Translations under genes and position numbers: made by a program
Shown: in pieces, positions 1 to 11,111 of the stretch
Numbering within the stretch: position 1 is the stretch's first letter
How the letters are laid out: each line of letters begins with the position of its first letter
NCBI RefSeq assembly: GCF_005491205.1
Contig: NZ_CP028035.1
Location: 3,224,001 to 3,288,000 of the forward strand
Source of the DNA: Nissabacter sp. SGAir0207
GTDB taxonomy: Bacteria; Pseudomonadota; Gammaproteobacteria; Enterobacterales; Enterobacteriaceae
Direction: 5' to 3'
DNA length: 64,000 bases
The notes under the pieces: model-generated
Seen by the model: the letters and a program-made list of their open reading frames with translations, nothing else
Told to the model about the DNA's origin: nothing
The model's database searches: none

Positions 1-691
1 TGGCCTCAACCCGGCGCTGCCAGCGGTGCTGCAACAGCCCGCGCTGTGGCAGGCGCTGTTCACCTCGCTGCGCATCGCGCTGGGTGCCGGGCTGATCTGC
101 CTGCTGCTTGCCATGATGCTGCTGTGGAGCAGCCGTGAGTTGCGCCTGCGCCAGCAGCGGGGCCGCGCACAGGCGCTGGAGCTGAGCGGCATGGTGATTC
201 TGGCGATGCCGGGCATCGTGCTGGCAACCGGCTTCTTCCTGCTGATGAGCACCACCACCGGGCTGCCGCAATCGGCGTGGGGACTGGTGATGCTCACCAA
301 TGCGCTGATGGCGGTGCCCTACGCGCTGAAGGTGCTGGACAACCCGATGCGCGATCTGGCGGAGCGCTACAACCCGCTCTGCCGCGCCCTCGGCATGGGC
401 GGCTGGCAGCGCCTGCGCTGGGTGGAGCTGAGCGCGCTGCGCCGACCGCTGGCACAGGCGCTGGCCTTCGCCAGCGTGCTGTCGATGGGCGATTTTGGCG
501 TGGTGGCGCTGTTCGGCAACGAGCAGTTCCGCACCCTGCCCTTCTACCTCTACCAGCAGATGGGAGCCTACCGCAGTCAGGCGGGCGCGGTCACCGCGCT
601 GCTGTTGCTGCTGCTCTGCTTCCTGCTGTTTACCCTGATTGAACGCCTACCGGAACGCCGCAATGCCCGAACCGATACTGACGCTGGATAA
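1..691 (+). CDS. thiP: ThiP, thiamine/TPP ABC transporter permease (3' part)
   Basis: C-terminal part of the inner-membrane permease of the ThiBPQ thiamine/thiamine-pyrophosphate importer; the reading frame is open at the left window edge (codons start at base 2), so the N-terminal half lies outside. About 229 residues are visible, with several hydrophobic spans and the cytoplasmic EAA-type loop of ABC permeases ([13 protein letters not shown] followed by a basic stretch), where the ATPase docks. The family is about 536 residues. The stop overlaps the start of thiQ by 29 bases, which indicates a thiBPQ operon. The TPP riboswitch expected before thiB would be upstream of the window. Confidence 0.95.
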   Translation, partial: GLNPALPAVLQQPALWQALFTSLRIALGAGLICLLLAMMLLWSSRELRLRQQRGRAQALELSGMVILAMPGIVLATGFFLLMSTTTGLPQSAWGLVMLTNALMAVPYALKVLDNPMRDLAERYNPLCRALGMGGWQRLRWVELSALRRPLAQALAFASVLSMGDFGVVALFGNEQFRTLPFYLYQQMGAYRSQAGAVTALLLLLLCFLLFTLIERLPERRNARTDTDAG

Positions 692-1373
692 CATCACCTA
701 CCTCTATGAGCATCTGCCGATGCGCTTTGATCTGGCGCTGGCCGCTGGCGAGCGGGTGGCGATCCTCGGCCCCAGCGGCGCGGGCAAGAGCACGCTGCTG
801 GGGCTAATTGCTGGCTTCCTGGCGCCAAGCAGCGGCACGCTGCGCATTGCCGGTGACGACCACACCCGCACGCCGCCCGCGCGGCGGCCGGTGTCGATGC
901 TGTTTCAGGAGAACAACCTGTTTGCCCATTTAACGGTGCGGCAGAATCTGGGGCTGGGGCTGCACCCCGGCCTGAAGCTGGACGCCGCGCAGAAGCGCGC
1001 GCTGGTAGAGATTGCCGATCAGGTCGGGCTGGGCGACTGTCTGGATCGCCTGCCGGGGCAGCTCTCCGGCGGCCAACGGCAGCGGGTGGCGCTGGCGCGC
1101 TGCCTGTTGCGCAGCCAGCCGCTGCTGCTGCTGGATGAGCCGTTCTCGGCGCTCGATCCGGCCCTGCGCAGTGACATGCTGACCCTGCTGGATGAGGTGT
1201 GCCGCCGCCGGGAACTGACGCTGCTGATGGTGTCACATAATCTGGATGACGCGGCGCGCATTGCGGCGCGCACGCTGCTGGTGGTGGACGGGCGGCTCTA
1301 CTACGACGGCCCGACGGCGGCGCTGCTCGACGGCAGCGCCAAAGAGGCGGCGGTGCTCGGCATCCGCCGTTAG
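663..1373 (+). CDS. thiQ: ThiQ, thiamine ABC transporter ATPase
   Basis: ATP-binding subunit that drives thiamine/TPP import through ThiP. Of 236 residues, it shows Walker A (GPSGAGKST, about residue 38), the ABC signature LSGGQ, and Walker B LLLLDEP, with a switch His in MVSHN. The ATG at 663 gives an N-terminus ([19 protein letters not shown]) that matches E. coli ThiQ, so the TTG eight codons upstream is not needed. It overlaps thiP and ends head-to-head with yabI, the two stops overlapping by 4 bases. Confidence 0.96.
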   Translation: MPEPILTLDNITYLYEHLPMRFDLALAAGERVAILGPSGAGKSTLLGLIAGFLAPSSGTLRIAGDDHTRTPPARRPVSMLFQENNLFAHLTVRQNLGLGLHPGLKLDAAQKRALVEIADQVGLGDCLDRLPGQLSGGQRQRVALARCLLRSQPLLLLDEPFSALDPALRSDMLTLLDEVCRRRELTLLMVSHNLDDAARIAARTLLVVDGRLYYDGPTAALLDGSAKEAAVLGIRR

Positions 1374-2137
1374 AAGGCCATCACCTGCCACAGCAGGTGG
1401 CGGTAGACCGGCATCAGCGGGTGGCGCACCAGCATCACCAGTGCCACCAGCGCCGCGACAGCCGCCAGTACGCAGGCCCAGCGCAGGCGGCCCAGCGGCA
1501 GGTAACGCGACAGCCAGTCGGCGCTGCGCTTCCCTTCACGGAACCAGCGCCAGCCAAGCCAGCCGGCCAGCCACACCAGCACGAAGGCCGTCAGCAGCAG
1601 CCAGCGGAAGTGCGCCACCTCCGCGCCCGCCGGGATGCCAATCGCCACCCCCGCCAGAATGCCCGGCAGGAAGTAGACCGGCGGCCACGTCAGGCAGCCA
1701 AGGACATTGGGCAGCGCGAACTTCAGCGGCTTCAGATCCAGCATCCCGGCCACCAGCGGCACCAGCGGCCGGGTCGGGCCGATAAAGCGGCCGACAATCA
1801 CCGTGGCGAAACTGTGCTGGTGCAGCGCGTGGCTGGTTTTGCTCATCAGCGACTTGTGCTTTTTCAGGAACGACCAGCGGTGCAGCGGCTTCTTGAAGCG
1901 GTGGCCGATGTAGTAAGAGATCCAGTCACCGGCGAAGCAGCCGATGATCCCCGCCGCCCAGGCCTCGTAGAAGTTGACCCGCCCGCTGCCGATAAAGGCA
2001 CCGAGCGTCGCCATCATCACCGTGCCCGGCAACAGCAGCCCCACCAGCGCCAGCGACTCCAAAAAGGTCACCAGCAACACCGCGGCCAGTGAGAACGCAA
2101 CAGATTGGGTAATCAGATGTTCAATGTAGGATTCCAT
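1370..2137 (-). CDS. yabI: YabI, DedA-family membrane protein
   Basis: Polytopic inner-membrane protein of the DedA (SNARE-associated/VTT) family, thought to act in membrane homeostasis and lipid or proton-dependent transport; the exact role of YabI is not settled. The 255-residue product carries the family signature [17 protein letters not shown] around residues 110-127 and long hydrophobic stretches at both ends. The ATG at 2137 ([12 protein letters not shown]) aligns with the E. coli start; a TTG three codons earlier is an alternative. Convergent with thiQ and divergent from polB, as in E. coli. Confidence 0.93.
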   Translation of the reverse strand: MESYIEHLITQSVAFSLAAVLLVTFLESLALVGLLLPGTVMMATLGAFIGSGRVNFYEAWAAGIIGCFAGDWISYYIGHRFKKPLHRWSFLKKHKSLMSKTSHALHQHSFATVIVGRFIGPTRPLVPLVAGMLDLKPLKFALPNVLGCLTWPPVYFLPGILAGVAIGIPAGAEVAHFRWLLLTAFVLVWLAGWLGWRWFREGKRSADWLSRYLPLGRLRWACVLAAVAALVALVMLVRHPLMPVYRHLLWQVMAF

Positions 2138-2314
2138 AAATTCCAACGCGTTTTCCGGCTTAATTCATCATTTTGGCGCTGAATTGTCATCGCCGTCATT
2201 AATGCAGTCAATGAATGAATTGTATGTGGTTTTGGCAGAAGCGGCGGCGGTTGGACAGCGCCGGATGAAAAACCGATACTGATCGCCCGCTCTCAGGCCG
2301 CAAGAAGGTAGCCC

Positions 2315-4684
2315 ATGACCCCAGCCCGCCAGGGTTTTATCCTGACCCGCCACTGGCGCGACACCCCCGCCGGCACCGAACTTGAGTTCTGGCTGGCGAC
2401 CGATGATGGCCCGCAGCGGGTGCTCCTGCCGCCGCAAACCGCCGTGGCCTTCCTGCCCGCCGAGCAGCAGGCGCGCGCCGAGGCGCTGCTGCGCGGCGAA
2501 CCGGGTGCGGTGCTGCGCCCGGTCAACCTCCAGGATTTCCGCCACCGGCCGCAGCTCGGCCTCTACTGCCCGCAGTACCGCCAGCTGACGCGGCTGGAGA
2601 GGCAGTTCCGCGAGCAGGGGTTGTCGCTGTATGAGGCGGACATCCGCCCGCCGGAGCGCTTCCTGATGGAGCGCTTCATCACCGCGCCGGTCTGGTTCAG
2701 CGGCGAGCCAGCCGCCGACGGCAGCCTGCGCCAGACGCGGATGAAACCGGCGGAGGGCTACCGCCCGCCGCTGAAACTCGCCTCCATTGACATCGAAACC
2801 AGCGGCAGCGGCGAACTCTACTGCATCGGCATTGAGGGGTGCGGCCAGCGGCAGGTCTACATGCTCGGGCCAGAGAGCGGCCCGCCCACGCAGGTCGATT
2901 TCGCGCTGGAGTATGTCGCCAGCCGCCCGCTGCTGCTGGAGCGGCTCAACGAGTGGCTGGCGCGCCACGACCCGGATGCGATCATCGGCTGGAACGTGGT
3001 GCAGTTTGACCTACGGGTGTTGCAGAAGCACGCCGACCGCTACGGCATCCCGCTGCGGCTGGGCCGGGGCGGCGCGCCGCTGGAGTGGCGCGAGCACCCC
3101 TTCAAGCAGGGGCACTACTTCGCCTCGGCGGCCGGGCGGCTGCTCATCGATGGCATTGAGGCGCTGAAATCAGCGTTCTGGAGCTTCCCTTCCTTCAGCC
3201 TGGAGTCGGTGTCGCAAACCCTGCTCGGCGAGGGCAAGGCAATTGACAACCCCTACCAGCGGCTGGCGGAGATTGAGCAGCGCTTTCGCAGCGACAAACC
3301 CGCGCTGGCACGCTACAACCTGAAAGATTGCGAGCTGGTGACGCGCATCTTCGCCAAGACCGACCTGATGCCCTTTTTGCTGGAGCGCGCCAGCGTCACT
3401 GGGCTGGAGGCGGATCGCCACGCCGGTTCGGTGGCGGCCTTCAGCCACCTCTATATCCCACGGATGCACCGCGCCGGTTACGTCGCGCCCAACCGCGGCG
3501 AGGTAGCGGAGCAGGCCAGCCCCGGCGGCTTTGTGATGGAGTCGCGCCCCGGCCTCTATGACTCGGTGCTGGTGCTGGACTACAAAAGCCTCTACCCCTC
3601 CATCATCCGCACCTTCCTGATCGACCCGGTCGGGCTGGTGGCTGGCCTGCAACAGCCCGACGACGCAGCCTCGGTGGCGGGCTTCCTCGGCGCGCGCTTC
3701 TCGCGCCAGACCCACTGCCTGCCGGAGATTGTGCAGCGCATCTGGCAGGGGCGCGAGGCGGCCAAGCAGCAGGGCAACGCCCCGCTCTCACAAGCGCTGA
3801 AGATCATCATGAACGCGCTGTATGGCGTGCTCGGCACCAGCGCCTGCCGCTTCTACGATCCGCGCCTCGCCTCCTCCATCACCCTGCGCGGCCATGAGAT
3901 CATGCACCGCACGCGGGCGCTGATTGAGGAGGAGGGCTATCAGGTGATCTATGGCGACACCGACTCGACCTTTGTCTGGCTGAAGCAGGCCCATGATGAG
4001 ACGCAGGCGCGGCAGATAGGCCAGCGGCTGGTGGAGAGGGTCAACGGTTACTGGCAGCAGAGCCTGAAGGCGGAGCTGGGGCTGGAGAGCGCGCTGGAGC
4101 TGGAGTTTGAGACCCACTTCCGCCGCTTCCTGATGCCCTCGATCCGTGGCACCGGGACGGAGCTGGGCAGCAAAAAGCGCTACGCCGGGCTGGTGAGCCG
4201 CGACGGCCAGGAGCAGATCATCTACAAGGGGCTGGAGACGGTGCGTACCGACTGGACGGCGCTGGCGCAGATCTTCCAGCAGGAACTTTACCAGCGCATC
4301 TTCCGCCAGCAGCCCTACCAAGAGTTTGTGCGCGACTACGTGGCGCGCACCCGCGCCGGTGAGTTTGACGACCGGCTGGTCTACCGCAAGCGGCTGGGCC
4401 GGCCGCTGGCGGAGTATGAGCGCCACGTGCCGCCCCACGTGCGCGCCGCGCGGCTGGCGGATGAGTATAACCGGGCACACAACCGGCCGCAGCAGTACCA
4501 GAAAGGCGGCTGGATCAGCTACGTGATGACCCTCGCCGGGCCGGAGCCGCTGGAGGCGCGCAGTGCCGCCATCGACTATGAACACTACATCGAGCGGCAA
4601 CTGGAGCCGGTGGCGGATGGCATTCTGCCTTTCGTCCAGGATGATTTTGCTACACTGATTACCGGGCAGATGGGACTGTTCTAA
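2315..4684 (+). CDS. polB: DNA polymerase II
   Basis: Family B DNA polymerase with 3'-5' proofreading, active in SOS-associated repair and replication restart. The 789 residues (E. coli 783) contain the exonuclease motif SIDIET (catalytic D159 and E161), the palm motif [10 protein letters not shown] near residue 425 and the catalytic YGDTDST near residue 548, and the thumb motif GSKKRYAG. The start aligns with E. coli PolB ([12 protein letters not shown]). E. coli polB is LexA-controlled, but I did not find a convincing CTGT-N8-ACAG box in the 177-base gap to yabI; only a partial AAAACCACA core is seen on the opposite strand near 2225-2240. Confidence 0.97.
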   Translation: MTPARQGFILTRHWRDTPAGTELEFWLATDDGPQRVLLPPQTAVAFLPAEQQARAEALLRGEPGAVLRPVNLQDFRHRPQLGLYCPQYRQLTRLERQFREQGLSLYEADIRPPERFLMERFITAPVWFSGEPAADGSLRQTRMKPAEGYRPPLKLASIDIETSGSGELYCIGIEGCGQRQVYMLGPESGPPTQVDFALEYVASRPLLLERLNEWLARHDPDAIIGWNVVQFDLRVLQKHADRYGIPLRLGRGGAPLEWREHPFKQGHYFASAAGRLLIDGIEALKSAFWSFPSFSLESVSQTLLGEGKAIDNPYQRLAEIEQRFRSDKPALARYNLKDCELVTRIFAKTDLMPFLLERASVTGLEADRHAGSVAAFSHLYIPRMHRAGYVAPNRGEVAEQASPGGFVMESRPGLYDSVLVLDYKSLYPSIIRTFLIDPVGLVAGLQQPDDAASVAGFLGARFSRQTHCLPEIVQRIWQGREAAKQQGNAPLSQALKIIMNALYGVLGTSACRFYDPRLASSITLRGHEIMHRTRALIEEEGYQVIYGDTDSTFVWLKQAHDETQARQIGQRLVERVNGYWQQSLKAELGLESALELEFETHFRRFLMPSIRGTGTELGSKKRYAGLVSRDGQEQIIYKGLETVRTDWTALAQIFQQELYQRIFRQQPYQEFVRDYVARTRAGEFDDRLVYRKRLGRPLAEYERHVPPHVRAARLADEYNRAHNRPQQYQKGGWISYVMTLAGPEPLEARSAAIDYEHYIERQLEPVADGILPFVQDDFATLITGQMGLF

Positions 4685-4921
4685 CCGGCTGCCCGCCGGG
4701 CCGCCGGGATGCGGCACCGGGCCACGCGCCCGGCATGCAGAGACGTAACAGAAATAACGGCGCTGGCAGGTGACGAAACCGCAACCTTCCATTACCATAG
4801 CGCCCTTTCCCATTTTACCTGCCCATCACTCCGTGCCTCGCTGCATGGGAGGCTTTGCTATTGCCCAAAGGGTAAGCAAGGAAAAACGTACGACCCGACC
4901 TTATCAACACAGAGAGTAACT

Positions 4922-7828
4922 ATGCCCTTTAAACTTGGTCAGCGCTGGATCAGCGATACGGAAAGCGAATTAGGATTAGGCACTGTGGTGGCGCTCGACG
5001 CGCGCATGGTGACGTTGCTCTTCCCCGCGACCGGCGAAAACCGCCTTTATGCCAGAAACGACTCCCCTATCACCCGCGTGATGTTCAATCCGGGCGATAC
5101 CGTCACCAGCCATGAGGGCTGGCAACTGCACGTGGATGAAGTGAAAGAGGATAACGGCCTGCTGACCTATATCGGCGTGCGCCAGGATACCGGCGAGTCG
5201 CCGGTGGCAATGCGCGAGGTGCTGCTCGACAGCAAGCTGACCTTCAGCAAGCCGCAGGATCGCCTGTTTGCCGGCCAGATTGACCGCATGGACCGTTTTG
5301 CGCTGCGCTTCCGCGCCCGCAAATACCTGCGTGAGCAGTACCGCCTGCAATGGAGCGGCCTGCGTGGGATGCGCGCCAGCCTGATCCCGCACCAGCTGCA
5401 CATCGCCCATGAAGTGGGCCGCCGCCATGCGCCGCGCGTGCTGCTGGCGGACGAGGTGGGTCTGGGCAAGACCATCGAAGCCGGGATGATCATCCACCAG
5501 CAACTGCTCGCTGGCCGGGCCGATCGCGTGCTGATCGTGGTGCCGGAGACGCTCCAGCACCAGTGGCTGGTGGAGATGCTGCGCCGCTTCAACCTGCGTT
5601 TCTCCCTGTTTGATGATGAGCGGTATGCCGAGTCGCTGCACGAGGCGACCAACCCGTTCGAGAGCGAGCAGCTCGTTATCTGTTCGCTGGACTTCGTGCG
5701 CCGCAACAAGGGCCGTCTGGAGCAGCTGGCGGACGCCGCCTGGGATCTGCTGGTGGTGGATGAGGCGCACCACCTGGCCTGGAGCGAAGAGGCACCAAGC
5801 CGCGAGTACCAAGTGATTGAGCAACTGGCCGAGCAGACGCCGGGCGTGCTGCTGCTGACCGCCACCCCCGAGCAGCTGGGGCCGCAGAGCCACTTCGCGC
5901 GCCTGCGCCTGCTCGACCCGAACCGTTTCCACGACTACCACGATTTTGTCGCCGAGCAGCAGCAGTACCGCCCGGTCGCCGACGCCGTGACCCTGCTGAT
6001 GAGCGGCAACGCCCTCTCCAACGACGAGCAGAATTTGCTGGGCGAGATGGTCTCCGAGCAGGACATTGAGCCGCTGTTGGCGGCGGCCAACGGCGAGGGC
6101 GAGCAGAGCGAGGCGGCACGCCGCGAGCTGGTCTCCCTGCTGATGGATCGCCACGGCACCAGCCGCGTGCTGTTCCGTAACACCCGTAACGGCGTGAAGG
6201 GCTTCCCGCACCGCGTGCTGCATGAGATCCGCCTGCCGCTGCCGTCGCAGTACCAGACCGCGATCAAGGTCTCCGGCATCATGGGCGCGAAAAAGAGCAC
6301 CGAGGAGCGCGCGCGTGACATGCTCTACCCGGAGCGCATCTATCAGGAGTTCGAGGGTGAGAATGGCACCTGGTGGAACTTTGACCCGCGCGTCGAGTGG
6401 CTGATGGGCTTCCTGACCGCCAACCGCCACGAGAAGGTGCTGGTGATCTGCGCCAAGGCCGAAACCGCGCTGCAACTGGAGCAGGTACTGCGTGAGCGCG
6501 AAGGCATCCGCGCTGGCGTCTTCCACGAGGGGCTGTCGATCATTGAGCGCGACCGCGCCGCCGCCTACTTCGCCTCCGAAGAGGAGGGCGCGCAGGTGCT
6601 GCTCTGCTCCGAGATCGGTTCCGAGGGGCGTAACTTCCAGTTCGCCAGCCATCTGGTGATGTTTGACCTGCCGTTCAACCCGGATCTGCTGGAGCAGCGC
6701 ATCGGCCGCCTTGACCGTATCGGCCAGCTGCACGACATCCAGATCATGGTGCCTTACCTTGAGCAGACCGCGCAGGCAGTGCTGATCCGTTGGTATCACG
6801 ACGGGCTGGACGCCTTCGAGCACACCTGCCCGACTGGCCGCACCATCTATGACAAGCACCACGAGCAGCTGGTGACCTATCTGGCCGCGCCGACCCAGAC
6901 CGACGGCCTGCCGGAGTTCATCCACCAGTGCCGTCTGGAGCATGACGCGCTGAAGCAGCAGCTTGAGCAGGGGCGCGACCGCCTGCTGGAGATGCACTCC
7001 AACGGCGGCGAGGCGGCGCAGGCGCTGGCCGAGTCGATTGCCGAGTGTGACAATGACGTCAATCTGGTCAACTTTGCGCTGAACCTGTTCGACATTGTCG
7101 GCATCAACCAGGATGACCGCAGCGACAACCTGATCGTACTGACGCCCTCTGACCACATGCTGGTGCCGGACTTCCCCGGCCTGCCGCAGGATGGCTGCAC
7201 CGTCACCTTCGACCGTGAGCAGGCGCTCTCGCGCGAGGACACCCAGTTCATCACCTGGGAGCACCCGATCATCCGCAACGGCCTGGATCTGATCCTCTCC
7301 GGCGACACCGGCAGCTGTGCCGTCTCGTTGCTGAAGAACAAGGCACTGCCGGTCGGCACCCTGCTGGCGGAGCTGGTCTATGTGGTCGAGGCGCAGGCGC
7401 CGAAGCACCTGCAACTGACCCGCTTCCTGCCGCCGACGCCGATCCGCATGTTGATGGATCGCAAGGGCACCAACCTGGCGAAGCAGGTGGAGTTCGAGAG
7501 CTTCAACCGCCAGCTCAACGCCGTGAACCGCCACACCTCCAGCAAGCTGGTGAACGCGGTGCAGCAGGATGTCCACGCCATGCTGCAACAGGCAGAGGCG
7601 CTGGTGGCCGACGAGGCGAAGGCGCTGATTGAGGCCGCCAAGGTCGAGGCCGACGAGCAGACCAGCAGCGAGCTGGCCCGTCTGGAGGCGCTGCGTGCCG
7701 TCAACCCGAACATCCGTGACGATGAGGTGGAGGCGCTGGAGCACAACCGCACCCAGGTGCTGGCGAACCTGAATGACGCCACCTGGCGTCTGGACGCCAT
7801 CCGTCTGGTGGTGGTGAGCCACCAGTAA
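4922..7828 (+). CDS. rapA: RapA, RNA polymerase-recycling SWI2/SNF2 ATPase
   Basis: RNA polymerase-associated translocase that helps recycle stalled or post-termination polymerase. The 968 residues are the same length as E. coli RapA. Visible: N-terminal Tudor-like domains (1-110), helicase motif [11 protein letters not shown] near 175, motif II VDEAHH near 280, and the C-terminal helicase lobe with [10 protein letters not shown] and [11 protein letters not shown] near 570-605, then the Spacer and C-terminal domains. The ATG at 4922 ([16 protein letters not shown]) matches the E. coli N-terminus, so 71 upstream in-frame codons are excluded. It is followed 54 bases later by rluA. Confidence 0.97.
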   Translation: MPFKLGQRWISDTESELGLGTVVALDARMVTLLFPATGENRLYARNDSPITRVMFNPGDTVTSHEGWQLHVDEVKEDNGLLTYIGVRQDTGESPVAMREVLLDSKLTFSKPQDRLFAGQIDRMDRFALRFRARKYLREQYRLQWSGLRGMRASLIPHQLHIAHEVGRRHAPRVLLADEVGLGKTIEAGMIIHQQLLAGRADRVLIVVPETLQHQWLVEMLRRFNLRFSLFDDERYAESLHEATNPFESEQLVICSLDFVRRNKGRLEQLADAAWDLLVVDEAHHLAWSEEAPSREYQVIEQLAEQTPGVLLLTATPEQLGPQSHFARLRLLDPNRFHDYHDFVAEQQQYRPVADAVTLLMSGNALSNDEQNLLGEMVSEQDIEPLLAAANGEGEQSEAARRELVSLLMDRHGTSRVLFRNTRNGVKGFPHRVLHEIRLPLPSQYQTAIKVSGIMGAKKSTEERARDMLYPERIYQEFEGENGTWWNFDPRVEWLMGFLTANRHEKVLVICAKAETALQLEQVLREREGIRAGVFHEGLSIIERDRAAAYFASEEEGAQVLLCSEIGSEGRNFQFASHLVMFDLPFNPDLLEQRIGRLDRIGQLHDIQIMVPYLEQTAQAVLIRWYHDGLDAFEHTCPTGRTIYDKHHEQLVTYLAAPTQTDGLPEFIHQCRLEHDALKQQLEQGRDRLLEMHSNGGEAAQALAESIAECDNDVNLVNFALNLFDIVGINQDDRSDNLIVLTPSDHMLVPDFPGLPQDGCTVTFDREQALSREDTQFITWEHPIIRNGLDLILSGDTGSCAVSLLKNKALPVGTLLAELVYVVEAQAPKHLQLTRFLPPTPIRMLMDRKGTNLAKQVEFESFNRQLNAVNRHTSSKLVNAVQQDVHAMLQQAEALVADEAKALIEAAKVEADEQTSSELARLEALRAVNPNIRDDEVEALEHNRTQVLANLNDATWRLDAIRLVVVSHQ

Positions 7829-7882
7829 CCCGTTCCGGGCGCGCCTGCCGCGCCCGGTTCCCTTTCCCCGAGACAAGAAGCG

Positions 7883-8569
7883 ATGAGCGACAATGCCGCG
7901 TCCCTGACGCCCCCGCTGGAAGCCTACCACCCGCCGCTGGATCCGTGGCTGATGCTGCTCTATCAGGACGAACACCTGATGGTGGTCAACAAGCCGAGCG
8001 GTTTGCTCTCGGTGCCCGGCCGGGCGGAGGAGCACAAGGACAGCATCATCACCCGCATCCAGCGTGACTTTCCGCTGGCCGAGTCGGTGCACCGCCTCGA
8101 CATGGCCACCAGCGGCGTGCTGGCGGTGGCGCTGACCAAGGCTGCCGAGCGGGAGCTGAAACGCCAGTTCCGCGAGCGCGAGCCGAAAAAGCGCTATCTG
8201 GCGCGGGTGTTCGGCCATCTGGCCGAGGATGAGGGGCTGGTGGATCTGCCGCTGATCTGCGACTGGCCGAACCGGCCCAAGCAGAAGGTGTGCCACGAGA
8301 GCGGCAAACCGGCGCAGACCCTCTACCACGTGCTGGCGCGTGACGCGGATGGCACCAGCCGCGTGCGCCTGACGCCGATCACCGGCCGCTCGCACCAGTT
8401 GCGCGTGCACATGCTGGCGCTCGGCCACCCGATCCTTGGCGACAACTTCTACGCGCCGCCCGAGGCGCGGGCGATGGCCCCCCGGCTGCAACTTCATGCC
8501 GAGACCCTCACCCTCACCCACCCGCACTTCGGCACGCCGATGACCTTCCGCGCGCCCGCCGACTTCTGA
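7883..8569 (+). CDS. rluA: RluA, dual-specificity rRNA/tRNA pseudouridine synthase
   Basis: Makes pseudouridine at position 746 of 23S rRNA and position 32 of several tRNAs in E. coli. 228 residues (E. coli 219). The catalytic motif HRLDMATSG is present around residues 72-80, with the active-site Asp, followed by the C-terminal GRSHQLRVHM signature. The gene follows rapA on the same strand and is closed by a strong hairpin terminator, so rapA-rluA may be co-transcribed. Confidence 0.95.
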   Translation: MSDNAASLTPPLEAYHPPLDPWLMLLYQDEHLMVVNKPSGLLSVPGRAEEHKDSIITRIQRDFPLAESVHRLDMATSGVLAVALTKAAERELKRQFREREPKKRYLARVFGHLAEDEGLVDLPLICDWPNRPKQKVCHESGKPAQTLYHVLARDADGTSRVRLTPITGRSHQLRVHMLALGHPILGDNFYAPPEARAMAPRLQLHAETLTLTHPHFGTPMTFRAPADF

Positions 8570-8574
8570 TTGCC

Positions 8575-8603
8575 TGACCGCCGTCCGTCGGCGGTCATTT
8601 TTT
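8575..8603 (+). terminator. Rho-independent terminator after rluA
   Basis: Perfect 9-bp stem TGACCGCCG / CGGCGGTCA with a 5-base loop, followed by six T residues, starting six bases after the rluA stop. Confidence 0.9.
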
Positions 8604-8766
8604 GACCCGCATCACAAACTCACATCACTGGCCGCCATTTCTCCTGCTAATTGATTGTGCCGGGCAGACATTCCGCCGCCCGCTTTTTATGCTTCCCCCT
8701 ATCCGGCCCGGCAACACAGCGATACCGCCGCGGCCTTTGCCTTACGCAGGTGATAAAGAGGATGTC

Positions 8767-10065
8767 ATGAAAAGATATGCATTAGTCGGAACCGGTGGGC
8801 GCGCGGGCCTCTTTATTGAGGCCATCGGCAGCACCTACCGGGAGAGCGCCAGGCTGGTGGGATTTTGTGATACCAACCAGACGCGGATGAACTACGCCAA
8901 CCGCCTGCTGGCCCAGTCAGGCGCGGCGCCGGTGCCGACCTTCTCGGCGGCGGAGTTCGAGGAGATGATTGACGAGACCAGCCCGGACATCGTGATCGTC
9001 ACCAGCATTGACCGCACCCACGATGACTACATCATCCGCGCGTTGCAGGCTGGCTGCGATGTGATCACCGAAAAGCCGATGACCATCGACGCCGAGCGTG
9101 CGCTGCGCATCACCGAGGCGATCGAGGAGAGCGGCCGGCAGGTGCGCGTCACCTTCAACTATCGCTACGCGCCGCACCACAGCAAGGTGCGCGAACTGCT
9201 GATGAAGGGAACGATTGGCGAGGTGTTCTCCGTGCACTTCGAGTGGCTGCTGAACACCGAGCATGGCGCGGACTACTTCCGCCGCTGGCACCGCGAGAAA
9301 CGCAACAGCGGCGGCCTGCTGGTGCACAAATCGACCCACCACTTCGATCTGGTCAACTTCTGGCTCAACAGCGCGCCGGAGCAGGTCTACGCGATGGGCG
9401 ACCTGCGCTTCTACGGTCGCGAGAACGCCGAGCGGCGCGGCGAGACCCAATTCTACGCCCGCGCCCACGGCTCCGCGCTGGCGAAGGAAGATCCTTTCGC
9501 GCTGCACATGGCCGATAACCCGCAGTTGAGCGCCCTCTATCTGGAGGCGGAGCATGAGGACAGCTACTACCGCGACCAGAGCGTCTTCAGCGACGGCATC
9601 AACATCGAAGACACGCTGTCGGTGCTGGTGAAGTACCGCAACCGCGCGCAGCTCACCTACTCGCTCAACGCCTACCTGCCGTGGGAGGGGCTGAACGTGG
9701 TGTTCAACGGCAGCAAGGGACGGCTGGAGATGAAGGTGGTGGAGCACTCCTACGTCAACGGCGGCGGCCTGCGCGAGGGAGAAGGCGCGCTGGATGAGTG
9801 CCAGATCACCGTCTGGCCGATGTTTGGTGAGGCGTGGCAGGCGGAGTTCACCGCGGGCGCAGGCGGCCACGGCGGCGGCGATCAGGCGATGCTGGAGGAT
9901 CTGTTTGGCTCGCCGCCCATCGACCCGCTGCAACGCGCCGCTGACCACCGCGCTGGCACGCTCTCCATCCTGACCGGCATCGCTGGCAACCTCTCGATGC
10001 AGCGCAATGCGCCGGTGCGCTTCGATGAGTTCGAGGTGGTGCGCAAACTGCGCGGCGGCCGCTGA
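8767..10065 (+). CDS. Gfo/Idh/MocA-family NAD(P)-dependent oxidoreductase
   Basis: Predicted sugar or polyol dehydrogenase of the glucose-fructose oxidoreductase/inositol dehydrogenase family; the substrate is unknown. The 432-residue protein starts with a Rossmann motif (VGTGGRAG, residues 6-13), has the family motif EKPMTID near residue 105, and the C-terminal dimerisation domain with the conserved LVHKSTHHFDLVNFWL around residues 182-197. The start ATG follows a GATAAAGAGGAT stretch acting as ribosome-binding site. It stands alone between two terminators, so it is a single-gene unit inserted between rluA and djlA relative to the E. coli order. Confidence 0.85.
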   Translation: MKRYALVGTGGRAGLFIEAIGSTYRESARLVGFCDTNQTRMNYANRLLAQSGAAPVPTFSAAEFEEMIDETSPDIVIVTSIDRTHDDYIIRALQAGCDVITEKPMTIDAERALRITEAIEESGRQVRVTFNYRYAPHHSKVRELLMKGTIGEVFSVHFEWLLNTEHGADYFRRWHREKRNSGGLLVHKSTHHFDLVNFWLNSAPEQVYAMGDLRFYGRENAERRGETQFYARAHGSALAKEDPFALHMADNPQLSALYLEAEHEDSYYRDQSVFSDGINIEDTLSVLVKYRNRAQLTYSLNAYLPWEGLNVVFNGSKGRLEMKVVEHSYVNGGGLREGEGALDECQITVWPMFGEAWQAEFTAGAGGHGGGDQAMLEDLFGSPPIDPLQRAADHRAGTLSILTGIAGNLSMQRNAPVRFDEFEVVRKLRGGR

Positions 10066-10072
10066 GCGCCAT

Positions 10073-10101
10073 AAAAAAAGCCGCCCGCGGGCGGCTTTTT
10101 T
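10073..10101. terminator. Bidirectional terminator between oxidoreductase and djlA
   Basis: GCCGCCC / GGGCGGC stem flanked by seven A residues on the left and six T residues on the right, so it can end transcripts arriving from both the + strand oxidoreductase and the - strand djlA. Confidence 0.9.
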
Positions 10102-10116
10102 GTGCGTGGCAGGCGG

Positions 10117-10929
10117 CTATTTAAAGCCCTTCTCACGCTTGATCAGGTCATAGGCGGCCTGAATCGCCTGCGCTTTCTGCTTCGCCATCTCCATCATCTC
10201 TGGCGGCAGCCCCTTCGCCACCAGCTTGTCCGGGTGGTGCTCGGACATCAGCTTGCGGTAGGCGCGCTTGATGGTGGTGGCGTCGTCACCGGGCTGCACG
10301 CCCAGCACCTTGCAGGCGTCCGCCAGCGTCGGCCCCTGTGGCTGCTGGTAGCCGCCGTGGGAGTAACCGCCCTGCCCGCCGCCAAACTGCTGGCCGCCCT
10401 CCATCATGCTGAGGAACTGGTCGAACTGGTGGCGCGAAATGCCCAGCTCCTCGGCGATCACATACAGCACCTGCCGCTCGTTCGGGTGCAGCACGCCGTC
10501 GTTGAACGCCACCTGCACCTGGATTTCGAGGAACATGCGGATCAGGTCAAAGCGCCCAAAGCAGACGCTGCGCAGCTCACGCAATTTGTCACGCAGCGGG
10601 AAATTGCTCTCCTTGCCCTCGCGGAACGCCTGCTGCGCCATGGTGCGCTGCTCGCCATGCAGCTGCATACGTGCCATCAGCTGGCTGGCGGTCTGGATGT
10701 CGGCTTCCGTTACCCGGCCCTTCGCTTTTGACAGGTGTCCCATGACCTGGAAGGTGGTGCGGAAAAAGATGGTCTGTCTTGTCTGCTGATCGGCAAAGTA
10801 GCCCTGACGGCGGGTGGCCCGCGCCCGGTCAACCAAATGACCGATCAGAAATCCCAATACTATGCCCCAAAAGCCCGCACCGGACATCAAGCCCAGTACA
10901 ACGCCGAGCAGCTTTCCCCAATACTGCAT
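10117..10929 (-). CDS. djlA: DjlA, membrane-anchored DnaJ-like co-chaperone
   Basis: Type III inner-membrane J-protein that stimulates DnaK and is linked to the Rcs envelope response. The 270 residues show a single N-terminal transmembrane segment (about 5-30) with glycines typical of the DjlA dimerising anchor, a central TerB-like helical domain, a Gly/Gln-rich linker near 185-205, and a C-terminal J domain with the essential HPD (SEHHPDKL). It is divergent from lptD, as in E. coli, with a 182-base gap that must hold both promoters. Confidence 0.96.
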   Translation of the reverse strand: MQYWGKLLGVVLGLMSGAGFWGIVLGFLIGHLVDRARATRRQGYFADQQTRQTIFFRTTFQVMGHLSKAKGRVTEADIQTASQLMARMQLHGEQRTMAQQAFREGKESNFPLRDKLRELRSVCFGRFDLIRMFLEIQVQVAFNDGVLHPNERQVLYVIAEELGISRHQFDQFLSMMEGGQQFGGGQGGYSHGGYQQPQGPTLADACKVLGVQPGDDATTIKRAYRKLMSEHHPDKLVAKGLPPEMMEMAKQKAQAIQAAYDLIKREKGFK

Positions 10930-11111
10930 ATACTCCTCAATTCACCATGCCGTCGCGTAAGATTTGCTTTATCATACTCGGCATTTATCCGGATGCCTAA
11001 CGACGACAGAATTGCGGCTGGATTTAACACTAGCGCAACGTAGATGAGTGAGATAGTCTCTGACCGTTTGCCGGCATGATGCCCCTGATGACGGAACACC
11101 CTATACCGCGT

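Noticed and set aside
639..662. TTG start for thiQ at 639
   Set aside because: The ATG at 663 gives the N-terminus expected from E. coli ThiQ; the eight extra codons have no support.
2200..2314. LexA box before polB
   Set aside because: Only an AAAACCACA core resembling the E. coli box is present; the left CTGT half is missing, so no SOS box is annotated.
4976..8527. 1183-codon open frame antisense to rapA and rluA
   Set aside because: Shadow frame produced by GC-rich third codon positions; its translation has no recognisable domain, while the sense strand matches RapA and RluA along the full length. The same holds for the long antisense frames over ileS (54401-57274), carB (32202-33989), dnaJ (61189-62484) and the alpha-mannosidase (39603-41672).
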